A DNA stretch of 64,000 bases from Microbacterium sp. MYb54 (GTDB lineage Bacteria > Actinomycetota > Actinomycetes > Actinomycetales > Microbacteriaceae). The translations under genes were made by a program, and so were the position numbers. Below are positions 48,732 through 56,814 of this stretch, in pieces. Position 1 is the first letter of the stretch. Every line of letters begins with the position of its first letter. The stretch is from assembly GCF_002979515.1 (NCBI RefSeq), contig NZ_PCPA01000008.1:1-64000 (forward strand), given 5' to 3'. The notes beneath the pieces are model-generated. The model ran no database searches and was not told where the DNA came from. It saw only the letters and a program-made list of their open reading frames with translations.

Positions 48732-51248
48732 GTGGCATTTGTCGCGGAGGGGAACGGACAAGTACCACGCGTGTCGGCGCACGTCATCGGCCGTCCACGA
48801 CTGAATACCGCGCTCGAGACCGGGGCACCCCTGACGCTGATCCGCTCCGCATCCGGTTCTGGCAAGACGACCGCTCTCGTCGAATGGGCGTCCGCGACCG
48901 CTTCCCGCATCGTGTGGTTGACCGTGACGCCCGCGATATCGACGAGCGACGCCCTCGCCCTCGCCCTCTTGAGGGCACTGCCTCGCGCGTGTCCCACACA
49001 CACCGCCGCCGGCGACGAAGGCTGGGCCGCCGTGACCTCACGCCTGCGCGGCACGGAAGGTCCGCTCGTCGTGGTTCTCGATGACGCGGCCGCCATCGAT
49101 CGTGAGGGCGTCTTCGCGTTGTGCCGCGCCGTCGCCACCACCCCGCTCACCCGCCTGATCGTCGCCACGAACCGCCCCAGTCCCTTCGACAGCGAAGGAC
49201 TGGATCTCGTGATCGACACCACGCTCATCGCTCCCGAAGACCTCATGTTCGACACCGTGGAGATCCGGCGCGCGCTCGACGTAGACGACGACACGGCCAC
49301 CGTCACCCGGGAGGCGACCGGAGGGTTCCCCGCCCTGATCCGCGCCCTGGCGCTGCGCGGTGCCGGAGTGGATGCCGCGTCGCTGCGCGCCGCCACCACC
49401 GTCATCGAGGACTACCTGCAGGACCGGCTCGCCGAATGCGCGTTCGATCCGCAGACCCTGCAGGGGCTGCTGCGGATCAGCGTCACCGACTCCGTCGACC
49501 TTCCGCTCGCGATGGCCCTCACGGGCGACGTCGAGGTCGCCAAGGCTCTGGACCAGGCCGAGACTTTCGGCTTCGGCCGGTGGGCGGTCGACGGGCGCAG
49601 CGACTTCGCCCTCACACCGCTCACGCGAGGCATGCTGCGCCGCGAACTCCGACGGACCTTTCCGGAAGATATGGCTCAGCTGCGGCGCATCGCGGCGGAA
49701 GGCGCCGTGCGCCGCGACATGCCGCTCGAGGGACTGCGCCTCGCCCTGGAAGACGACGACCTGCGCCTCGCGACGCACGTCACGATGTCGGGGTGGAACC
49801 GTCTGCTTCACCGCGACCGGCAGGCCGTCATCGAGATGCTCGGCGACGTGCCCGTTGCGCGCCTCAAGCAGGAGCCTCTCGTGGCCATGCTGCTCGGGAT
49901 GTGCCTCAAACCCAGTCGGCTCCGGCGCCAGCGGGGACTCCAGCTGCTGCGAATCGCGGTGGCGGCGGCGAACGCCCGTCGGACCACACTCTCGGCGACG
50001 GAGCGGATCTTCATCTGGGCCGCCGAGAGCGCGTCGCTGCGCGCGATCGGGCGGCCGGAACGCGCAGCCCAGGTGGCCGCGCGGGCGCTGGCCCTGTTCA
50101 CCGAGACCCCCGAGTCGCAGTGGGAGCAGTACGCCAGAGACATGCCGCTCTTGTGCACGCACCTGGGCATCTCGCTCTACTACGGCGGACAGCAGGATGA
50201 CGCCGTGCAGCTCTGGGAGCAGGCCGCGGCCCTCGCCGCGGCACACGGAAGCAGCACCGCCTTCCAAGGGATCTGCCTCCTCGCCGGGGTCCACGCCCTG
50301 AACGGGGATCTCCCGGATGCCAGGCACTACGTCGCGCTCATCCGCGACGGCGACTGGGACCCGGCGCTCGTCGACAGCTATCGGGGCACGTTCTACCGTG
50401 TGGCCGAGGCGATGCTCGCGGTGGAGGACGGCGACCTCACCGCGGCCAAGCAGCACATCCGCTTCTTCGAGCCCTACCGGGCCACGAGCGAGCATTGGAC
50501 GACGATGGCCTCCGTGGAGGCGTGGATCGCCCTGCACGAGGGTGAAGCCGCCGCGGGTCTGGAGCGCCTGGAATCGTTCGCCCGTCTCCGAGGAAAGGAG
50601 GCGGGTGCAGCGCACGTGCGCCACGCGCTGTCGCGCCCGCGAATGCTCCTGCACCTCGCGCTCGGCGATGTGAGTGCGGCCAGAAGCATCATGCAGCGGG
50701 ATGCTGTCCCCGATCGTTTCGGCACCGTCCTCAAGCGCGCCCGCCTGGCCCTCATCGACGGCAAGGCTGCCGATGTGCTCCGACTTCTGGGACAGACCCG
50801 TCTGCGACCCTCGACCGCCCGAGAACGCGCAGAGGCATCGGCCGTGCACAGCGCCGCCCTGCACCGGGTGTCTCCTGCGGCCGCTCAGCCGTCGAGCGAG
50901 GCGTTGAGCGTGCAGCTCACCGACCGGGGTCTCACCACGCCGCTCGTGCTCCTGAGTGCAGAGGACTTCGGTGCCGTGCGGGCCGACCTCGACCCGACCG
51001 GTCGTGCGCCCTTCCCCCTGCGATCAGCACTGCCGTCGTTCGCGACCAGGCCCCGGCTGTCATCCCGTGAGCAGGTCGTGCTGCGCGCCCTGACGTCCGG
51101 CGCACCGCTGGCTGCGATCGCCGGCGAGCTGAGCGTCTCGCCGAACACCCTCAAGACGCAGCTCCGCAGCATCTATCGCAAGCTCGGCGCCCACAACCGC
51201 ACCGAGGCGATGGAGCAGGCCGTCCGCCACGGGCTGCTGCCCGAGTGA
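48732..51248 (+). CDS. Large ATP-binding LuxR family regulator (LAL/MalT-like)
   Basis: 838-residue transcription activator of STAND-ATPase type. Walker A is SGSGKTT at residues 41-47, Walker B VVVLDDAA near 113-120. The middle half is TPR-like helices (AARALALFTETPESQWEQYA; LGISLYYGGQQDDAVQLWEQ). A GerE/LuxR winged domain (LSSREQVVLRALTSGAPLAA; LSVSPNTLKTQLRSIYRKLG) ends the chain. It would oligomerise on ATP and inducer binding to activate promoters. The GTG start has GGAGG at 48721-48725. Regulon unknown; the upstream peptide-use genes and the facing surface-protein gene are candidates. Confidence 0.9.
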   Translation: MAFVAEGNGQVPRVSAHVIGRPRLNTALETGAPLTLIRSASGSGKTTALVEWASATASRIVWLTVTPAISTSDALALALLRALPRACPTHTAAGDEGWAAVTSRLRGTEGPLVVVLDDAAAIDREGVFALCRAVATTPLTRLIVATNRPSPFDSEGLDLVIDTTLIAPEDLMFDTVEIRRALDVDDDTATVTREATGGFPALIRALALRGAGVDAASLRAATTVIEDYLQDRLAECAFDPQTLQGLLRISVTDSVDLPLAMALTGDVEVAKALDQAETFGFGRWAVDGRSDFALTPLTRGMLRRELRRTFPEDMAQLRRIAAEGAVRRDMPLEGLRLALEDDDLRLATHVTMSGWNRLLHRDRQAVIEMLGDVPVARLKQEPLVAMLLGMCLKPSRLRRQRGLQLLRIAVAAANARRTTLSATERIFIWAAESASLRAIGRPERAAQVAARALALFTETPESQWEQYARDMPLLCTHLGISLYYGGQQDDAVQLWEQAAALAAAHGSSTAFQGICLLAGVHALNGDLPDARHYVALIRDGDWDPALVDSYRGTFYRVAEAMLAVEDGDLTAAKQHIRFFEPYRATSEHWTTMASVEAWIALHEGEAAAGLERLESFARLRGKEAGAAHVRHALSRPRMLLHLALGDVSAARSIMQRDAVPDRFGTVLKRARLALIDGKAADVLRLLGQTRLRPSTARERAEASAVHSAALHRVSPAAAQPSSEALSVQLTDRGLTTPLVLLSAEDFGAVRADLDPTGRAPFPLRSALPSFATRPRLSSREQVVLRALTSGAPLAAIAGELSVSPNTLKTQLRSIYRKLGAHNRTEAMEQAVRHGLLPE

Positions 51249-51255
51249 GACACGG

Positions 51256-51291
51256 AAGGCCTCGTCCGTCGCATGTGACGGACGAGGCCTT
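51256..51291. terminator. Bidirectional terminator
   Basis: A perfect 15-bp stem (AAGGCCTCGTCCGTC at 51256-51270 with 51277-51291, loop GCATGT) lies between the convergent LuxR and giant surface-protein genes, with TTCC beyond it on the right side. Confidence 0.85.
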
Positions 51292-51302
51292 TCCTGTGAC
51301 CG

Positions 51303-54300
51303 CTAGGCCTGCGAGCGGCGTCGACGCACGATCAGCAGCACGGCACCGCCGAGCAGCAGAGCGATCGCGAGCGCCAGCACCCACGGTGCGAGCATTCCAC
51401 CGGTGAGGGCGAGCGGCGTCAGCACCGGGTTCTCGGTCGAGCTCGTCGGCGGCGTGATGGTCTCACCGCCCGGAGGCGTAGCGGTGCCGACGGCCGCGTT
51501 GCGCAGCGTCGCCCCTGCCGCGCCGGCGTGCACGGTCACGGAGTACGTGATCGTGACGCTCTCGCCCTCGGCGAGGCTGCCCGACCAGCGCAGCTGCGTG
51601 CCGTCCACCACGGGTGCGGCCACCGTGTGTGCGGATGCCGTGCCGTCGCCGACGACCGCGGTCGCACCGGGTCGGAGATCGGCATGCGACAGCACTCCGG
51701 AGAGGTCATCGGTGATGACGACCTCGTCCAGTCCCGTCTCACCCGTGTTGGTGCCGACGAGCGTGTAGGTGACGACGCTTCCCGTGGCGACGGCCTTGCC
51801 CGAACCGGGATCGGCGGTCTTGACGAAGGTGAATCCCGGGGTGCCGACCGGGTTCTCGGTCGTCACGGGCGGAGGTGTGATCTCCCCGCCACCGGGCGGG
51901 GTTGCGGTGCCGGCGACCTTGTTCGCGATCGTCGCACCACCCGCGTCGCCGTTCACGGTCACCGAGTAGGTGATCGTGACGCGCTGCCCCACGGCGAGCG
52001 CGCCTGTCCAGGCGAGCTCGTCACCGTCGACGACAGGAGCCGGAGCGGATCCGTCGACCACGGTCGCCGTGGCGTCGCCGTTGTAGGCGGCGTGGGCGAG
52101 AACGCCCGACAGGTCGTCGCTGATGCTCACCGGCGAAAGCGTCGTCTCACCGGTGTTCACACCGGTCACCGTGTAGGTGATGACGCTGCCGGGGTCGACC
52201 CGCGTGCCGGCGGCCGGGTCTGCCGACTTGCGCACCTCGAAGCCGGGCTCGTTGACAGGATGCACGGTCGTCGCGGGAGGCGTCTCGATCGGAGGCACGC
52301 CGCCCGGAGGTGTCGCCGAGCCCGAAGCCGAGTTCTCGAGGGTCGTGCCACCCGCATCCGCGTGCACGGTGACCGAGTACGTGATCGTCACGGTCTCGCC
52401 GATCTGGAGAACTCCTCCCCAGGCCAGTCGGTCGCCGGCGACCACAGGAGCGGTCGTCGCGGCCGCGTCGACCGTGGCGGTCGCGTCGCCGTTGTAGTCG
52501 GCGTGCGCGAGGACCCCGGAGAGGTCGTCCGTGATCGCGACCGGATCGAGGACCGTCTCGCCGGTGTTCACGCCGATCACGGTGTAGGTGATGACGCTGC
52601 CGGGGTCGACTGCCGTGCCCGCCACCGGATCGGCGCTCTTCGACACCGAGAATCCGGGCACGTTGACGGCGTTCGTCGTGATGCCGGGCGGCGGGGTGAT
52701 GACCGAGCCACCTGGCGGGGTAGCGGTCGCGCTCGCGTTGTTCTCGAGCACGGATCCCACGCCGTCGGCGGTCACTGTCACGGAGTACGTGACGGTGACG
52801 GTCTGACCGACCGCGAGGGCGCCCGACCAGCTGAGCTTCGCGCCGTCGAGCGCCACCGCGCCGGCAGGCAGCCCGGCGATGACCGCGGCCGCGTCGTCGT
52901 TGTACGACGCGTACGGCAGCACCTTCGACAGGTCATCCGTGATGTCGACCGGGTCGAGGGCGGTCTGACCGGTGTTGACGGCCGTCAGCGTGTACGTGAG
53001 AACGTCACCGGGATCCACAGCCGTGCCCGGTGCGGGGTCGACCGTCTTGGCGAACGCGAAACCGGGCTCGTTGACGGGGTGCTCCGTGGTCGACGGCGGC
53101 GGGGTGATCGGCGTACCCGGCGTGGTGGGGCTGCCGGGGTCGCTCGGGTCGGTCGGGATCAGCGGAGTCGCCGTGCCGGTCGCGGTGTTGGCGATCGTCT
53201 CGCCGCCGGCGGTCGGGTCGACCGTCACCGAGTAGGTGATGACGACGTCCTGCCCGGGGCGCAGCACTCCGCTCCATTCCAGGTCACCGCGTGCCACGGT
53301 GACGTCGCCGCGGGTGGCCTTCACGTCGCCGTTGTACGACGCGTGAGCCAGCGCACCGCGCAGGTCGTCGGCGATCGAGGCCGGGTCGAGCACGGTGTCA
53401 CCCGTGTTGGTACCGGTGACCGTGTAGGTGATCACGCTGCCGGGGTCGACGCGTGATCCCGTCGCAGGGTCGGCCGACTTCATGACGGTGAAGCCGGGGG
53501 TGGCGACCGGGTGCTCGGTCGTCGAGGGCGGCGGCGTCACCGGGGTGCCGGGAGTGGTGGGGCTGCCCGGATCCGTCGGGTCGGTCGGGATGAGCGGGGT
53601 TCCCTCGCCCGTGGCGGTGTTACGCAGCAGCACGCCGGTCGCATCCGCATCGACCGTCACCGTGTAGGTGATGGCGACACGCGCGCCGGGAGCGAGCGTT
53701 CCGGTCCAGGTCAGCGTGGTGCCGTTCACAACGACCGCGCCGGTCGAGGCCGTCGCGTCGCCGCCGTACTGCGCATGCGCGAGCACGGCAGACAGGTCGT
53801 CGACGATGGTCGCCGGATCGAGCACCGTGTTGCCGGTGTTGACGCCGGAGATCGTGTAGGTGATCGTGTCACCCGCACGCACGGCGGTGCCGGAGGCGGG
53901 GTCGGCGGACTTCGAGACCTCGAAGCCGTTGTCGACGACCGGATGGTTCGTCTCCACGGCCGGCGGGACGATCGGGGTTCCGGGGGTCGTGGGGCTGTCG
54001 GGGTCGGCCGGGTCGACCGGGATCCGCGGCGTGGCCGTGCCGGTGGCGACGTTGTGCAGCAGCGCCTTCTGGACGCCGGCGTCGACCGTCACCGAGTAGC
54101 GGATGGTGACGGACTCACCGCGGGGGACGCCGCCCGTCCAGGTCAGCGTGCTGTCGGTGACGGTGACGGCACCACGGTCGGCGGTGACGTCGTCGTTGTA
54201 GCCGGCGCTGTCGAGCACACCGGACAGGTCGTCGACGATCCGGGCCGGGTCGAGGTCGGTGTCACCGGTGTTGGTGCCGGTGATCGTGTAGGTGACGGTG

Positions 54301-56516
54301 TCGCCGGCCGAGACGGCCGTGCCCGATGCCGGGTCGGCGGACTTGCTGATCGTGAAGCCCGAACCGATGACCGGGTGCTCGGTGGTGACCGTCGGCGGGA
54401 CGATCGGCTCGCCCGGCACCTCCGGCCCCTCGGGGTCGCCGGGCTTCGGGGTGGTCGGGGTCGCGGTGCCGGTGACGGAGTTCTTCAGGATCTCCCCCGA
54501 GGCCTCCGCATCCACGGTCACGGAGTACGTGATCGTCACGGCCTGCCCTGGTGCGAGTGCGCCGGTCCAGGCGAGGTCGTCGCCGGTGATGGTCGCAGCG
54601 CCCGTGGTGAGGGGCGTGCCGGCGACCGAGGTCGAGATGTCGGAGTTGTAGGCGGCGTGCGCGAGCACACCGGACAGGTCGTCGGCGACCGACGCGGGGT
54701 TCAGCGTGGTGGCGCCCGTGTTTGTCCCGGTCACCGTGTACTCGATGGTCTGGCCCGGCTCCACGACCGATCCAGCGGCGGGGGCGGAGGTCTTGGCGAC
54801 GGTGAAGCCCGCGACGGGGTGCTCTGTGGTCACGGTCGGGGGAACGGGCGGAGCGAGAGTGCCGGGCGGGGTGCCCGAGGCGGTGACGCTGTTGGCGATC
54901 CGCTCACCCTCGACACCGGCGTCGACGATCACCGAGTACGTCACGGTGAGCACCTGACCGGGCTCGAGCGCACCGGTCCAGGCGAGGTCGTCGCCCGTGA
55001 CGGTCGCGGCGCCGGAGGCGACGGGGGAACCGTCGATCTTCGTCGCGATGTCTCCCTGATACTCGGCGAAAGCGAGCACACCGGACAGGTCGTCGGTCAC
55101 GCGGACGGGGTCGAGGACCGTGTTTCCGGTGTTCTCGGCCTCGACCGTGTACGTGAGGCGCTGGCCGGCATGCACGGCGAGGCCATCGGCGGGATCAGAC
55201 GTCTTGCGCAGAGCGAGGCCCGGCACGAGGCGCACGTTCGTGAACGTGCAGGTGACGTCGGTGCCGTGCGCGCCCGCGGGCTGCTTCACCTCACCTGAAG
55301 CGGTCACCGCCACCGGAGTGGTGGAGCCGTCGGGGTTCACCTGCACGCAGTCCAGTGACTCGGCGTAGCGGGTGCGATCGGTCGTGCCGGATGCCGACTC
55401 GGACAGCCGGAAGGTGTCGCCCTGGTTGGTGAACACCGGTCCCGCATAGTCGGGCTGCAGCCCGGTGCGCTCTCCGCGCGTGGTGGCATCGGTCTGCGCG
55501 ACCTGGTAGCCGGCCGGCGACTGGATGCGCAGCGCGAACTGGTCCGTGGCGGCCTGACGGCCCCCGGGGAGGTCCTTCTTCAGGGTGAGCGTGTTCGGGA
55601 ACGTGCAGCTCGACATGTCGGTGGGCGCGAAGCTCCCGAGCGACGTGGTGTTGACGGTCTGTCCCCGAGGGAGGTCGACCTCGATGATGCGGTTTCCGCC
55701 CCCGGACACGGAGACGAAGATGTGACCGAGGTTTCCGAACGCGATGCCGTTGCCCTGCACGCCCGCGCCCATGTCGTGGACCTGCTTGGCTTCGATGGTG
55801 GCGGTGCTCGGCTCGAGGGTCTTGGGGAGGTCGGCGGAGTAGATGAAGTTGTCCGCGACCAGGACGAGCTGACCCGAGGCGCTGAAGGCCATGTCTCCGT
55901 TGGCACCGAAGGCGCTGCTGCCGGCCGTGGGGCGGAGTGTTCCGACCTGCACGTACGTCTGCGGCGTGACGCTCTCGTTCCACGCGTACAGGTTGATGGC
56001 GCCGCTGACCGTGCCGCTGGCGAAGTAGTAGACGCCCGAGTCGGGGTGCACGGCGCCGCGCAGCACAGACGAGTTCAGCGTGAACGAGGTGCGGGTCGTG
56101 ACGTCGGCGACCCGGTCGTGCTTGGCGAGCACCTTCGGGCCGGCGGCGTTGGTGACGGTGTAGGCGTACTGGCCGCTGGAGGAGATTCCGAGGGCGTTGT
56201 TGGAGTGGTCGACACCGAGGGTGGTGCCGCCGAGTGTGCCACCGTCGCCCGGCGCGCCACCCTGCTCGTTCACGACGAACTCGCGCACCTCGGTGGCGCT
56301 CTGCACGTACACCGCTCCCGGTGTGCAGAGGAACGGATCAGCCGCTGCCGCCGGAGCGGCCGTCAGCGTCCCGCCGATGAAGACCATCGACGAGGCGACG
56401 AGCGCCGTGCTCACGGCGCCTCCGATCAGCTTTCTCGCACGGCTCCGCCAGCGGCTGTGCCGCTCGGACGGAAGGCCATCGGATGTGTGGTCCTTGCGGG
56501 CAACACGAAACGCCAT
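51303..56516 (-). CDS. Giant LAxTG surface protein with nine DUF11-type repeats
   Basis: 1737-residue exported protein. A long basic N region (RHSRWRSRARKLIGGAVSTA) leads a signal peptide cleaved near APAAAADP. Residues about 60-330 form a propeller-like domain as in the protein at 12028, followed by a SpaA-like region (LKKDLPGGRQAATDQFALRI). Nine tandem repeats of about 130-150 residues follow, each starting GFxVxKSADPAxGT and containing DDLSGVLAHAxYNGD, joined by Pro-rich linkers. The tail is LALTG at residue 1702, a span and RRRRSQA. It probably projects the N-terminal domain far from the wall. The start at 56516 follows GGGGAG; ATG 56534 is an alternative. Confidence 0.87.
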   Translation of the reverse strand: MAFRVARKDHTSDGLPSERHSRWRSRARKLIGGAVSTALVASSMVFIGGTLTAAPAAAADPFLCTPGAVYVQSATEVREFVVNEQGGAPGDGGTLGGTTLGVDHSNNALGISSSGQYAYTVTNAAGPKVLAKHDRVADVTTRTSFTLNSSVLRGAVHPDSGVYYFASGTVSGAINLYAWNESVTPQTYVQVGTLRPTAGSSAFGANGDMAFSASGQLVLVADNFIYSADLPKTLEPSTATIEAKQVHDMGAGVQGNGIAFGNLGHIFVSVSGGGNRIIEVDLPRGQTVNTTSLGSFAPTDMSSCTFPNTLTLKKDLPGGRQAATDQFALRIQSPAGYQVAQTDATTRGERTGLQPDYAGPVFTNQGDTFRLSESASGTTDRTRYAESLDCVQVNPDGSTTPVAVTASGEVKQPAGAHGTDVTCTFTNVRLVPGLALRKTSDPADGLAVHAGQRLTYTVEAENTGNTVLDPVRVTDDLSGVLAFAEYQGDIATKIDGSPVASGAATVTGDDLAWTGALEPGQVLTVTYSVIVDAGVEGERIANSVTASGTPPGTLAPPVPPTVTTEHPVAGFTVAKTSAPAAGSVVEPGQTIEYTVTGTNTGATTLNPASVADDLSGVLAHAAYNSDISTSVAGTPLTTGAATITGDDLAWTGALAPGQAVTITYSVTVDAEASGEILKNSVTGTATPTTPKPGDPEGPEVPGEPIVPPTVTTEHPVIGSGFTISKSADPASGTAVSAGDTVTYTITGTNTGDTDLDPARIVDDLSGVLDSAGYNDDVTADRGAVTVTDSTLTWTGGVPRGESVTIRYSVTVDAGVQKALLHNVATGTATPRIPVDPADPDSPTTPGTPIVPPAVETNHPVVDNGFEVSKSADPASGTAVRAGDTITYTISGVNTGNTVLDPATIVDDLSAVLAHAQYGGDATASTGAVVVNGTTLTWTGTLAPGARVAITYTVTVDADATGVLLRNTATGEGTPLIPTDPTDPGSPTTPGTPVTPPPSTTEHPVATPGFTVMKSADPATGSRVDPGSVITYTVTGTNTGDTVLDPASIADDLRGALAHASYNGDVKATRGDVTVARGDLEWSGVLRPGQDVVITYSVTVDPTAGGETIANTATGTATPLIPTDPSDPGSPTTPGTPITPPPSTTEHPVNEPGFAFAKTVDPAPGTAVDPGDVLTYTLTAVNTGQTALDPVDITDDLSKVLPYASYNDDAAAVIAGLPAGAVALDGAKLSWSGALAVGQTVTVTYSVTVTADGVGSVLENNASATATPPGGSVITPPPGITTNAVNVPGFSVSKSADPVAGTAVDPGSVITYTVIGVNTGETVLDPVAITDDLSGVLAHADYNGDATATVDAAATTAPVVAGDRLAWGGVLQIGETVTITYSVTVHADAGGTTLENSASGSATPPGGVPPIETPPATTVHPVNEPGFEVRKSADPAAGTRVDPGSVITYTVTGVNTGETTLSPVSISDDLSGVLAHAAYNGDATATVVDGSAPAPVVDGDELAWTGALAVGQRVTITYSVTVNGDAGGATIANKVAGTATPPGGGEITPPPVTTENPVGTPGFTFVKTADPGSGKAVATGSVVTYTLVGTNTGETGLDEVVITDDLSGVLSHADLRPGATAVVGDGTASAHTVAAPVVDGTQLRWSGSLAEGESVTITYSVTVHAGAAGATLRNAAVGTATPPGGETITPPTSSTENPVLTPLALTGGMLAPWVLALAIALLLGGAVLLIVRRRRSQA
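51430..55230 (-). repeat. Tandem coding repeats of the DUF11 array
   Basis: Nine units of about 400 bp. Units in the middle are very close at DNA level, including the Gly/Pro linker coding stretches around 53090-53180, 53510-53600 and 53940-54020. Such direct repeats favour recombination, so repeat number may vary among strains and assemblies can collapse here. Confidence 0.8.
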
Positions 56517-56692
56517 GACTGTCTCCCCATTCATCGCTTCACCGGCGCGCATTCGCGCACGGAAGCCCCCGCCCCCTCAGGCGACCGCCGAGCACCATTC
56601 GGGCATGGTGATCTCGGTCCGGGCCATCGCCAGCCTGCCCGGACCCCGAGACGCGATCCTGCCGATCCCGAAGAAATCACCCCGACTTTTCA

Positions 56693-56767
56693 CCCCATGG
56701 CCCCTGACCTATGACCCCATGGGCCCCTGACTCACGACCCCACTGACCCCTGTCTCCTGACCCCATG
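56693..56767. repeat. Short tandem repeat of 22-23 bp
   Basis: About 3.3 imperfect units starting CCCCATGG/CCCCATGGG/CCCCACTG/CCCCATG and ending CTGACCTATGA, CTGACTCACGA, GTCTCCTGA lie at 56693-56714, 56715-56737, 56738-56760 and 56761 onward, between the giant surface-protein gene and the ABC permease gene. No coding role seen. Confidence 0.6.
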
Positions 56768-56771
56768 CGGA

Positions 56772-56804
56772 AAGGGGCGCACCGATGACTCCGGTGCGCC
56801 CCTT
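56772..56804 (-). terminator. Terminator of the FtsX-type permease gene
   Basis: A perfect 13-bp stem (AAGGGGCGCACCG at 56772-56784 with 56792-56804) lies 10 bp after the leftward stop at 56815, and the AAA at its left edge gives a short U-run in the transcript. Confidence 0.8.
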
Positions 56805-56814
56805 CCCGATCGCT

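Noticed and set aside
46587-49001. 804-codon leftward open frame opposite the M20, MFS and LuxR genes
   Set aside because: Antisense to three genes with clear motifs; low-complexity Arg/Asp/Gly content and no start signal.
51430-55230. Regular repeats as a CRISPR array
   Set aside because: Units are about 400 bp, coding and without short identical repeats separated by unique spacers; no cas genes.
51528-55298. Long rightward open frames within the DUF11 array (to about 640 codons)
   Set aside because: They mirror the repeat structure of the real leftward gene and contain no domain; repetition comes from the coding strand.
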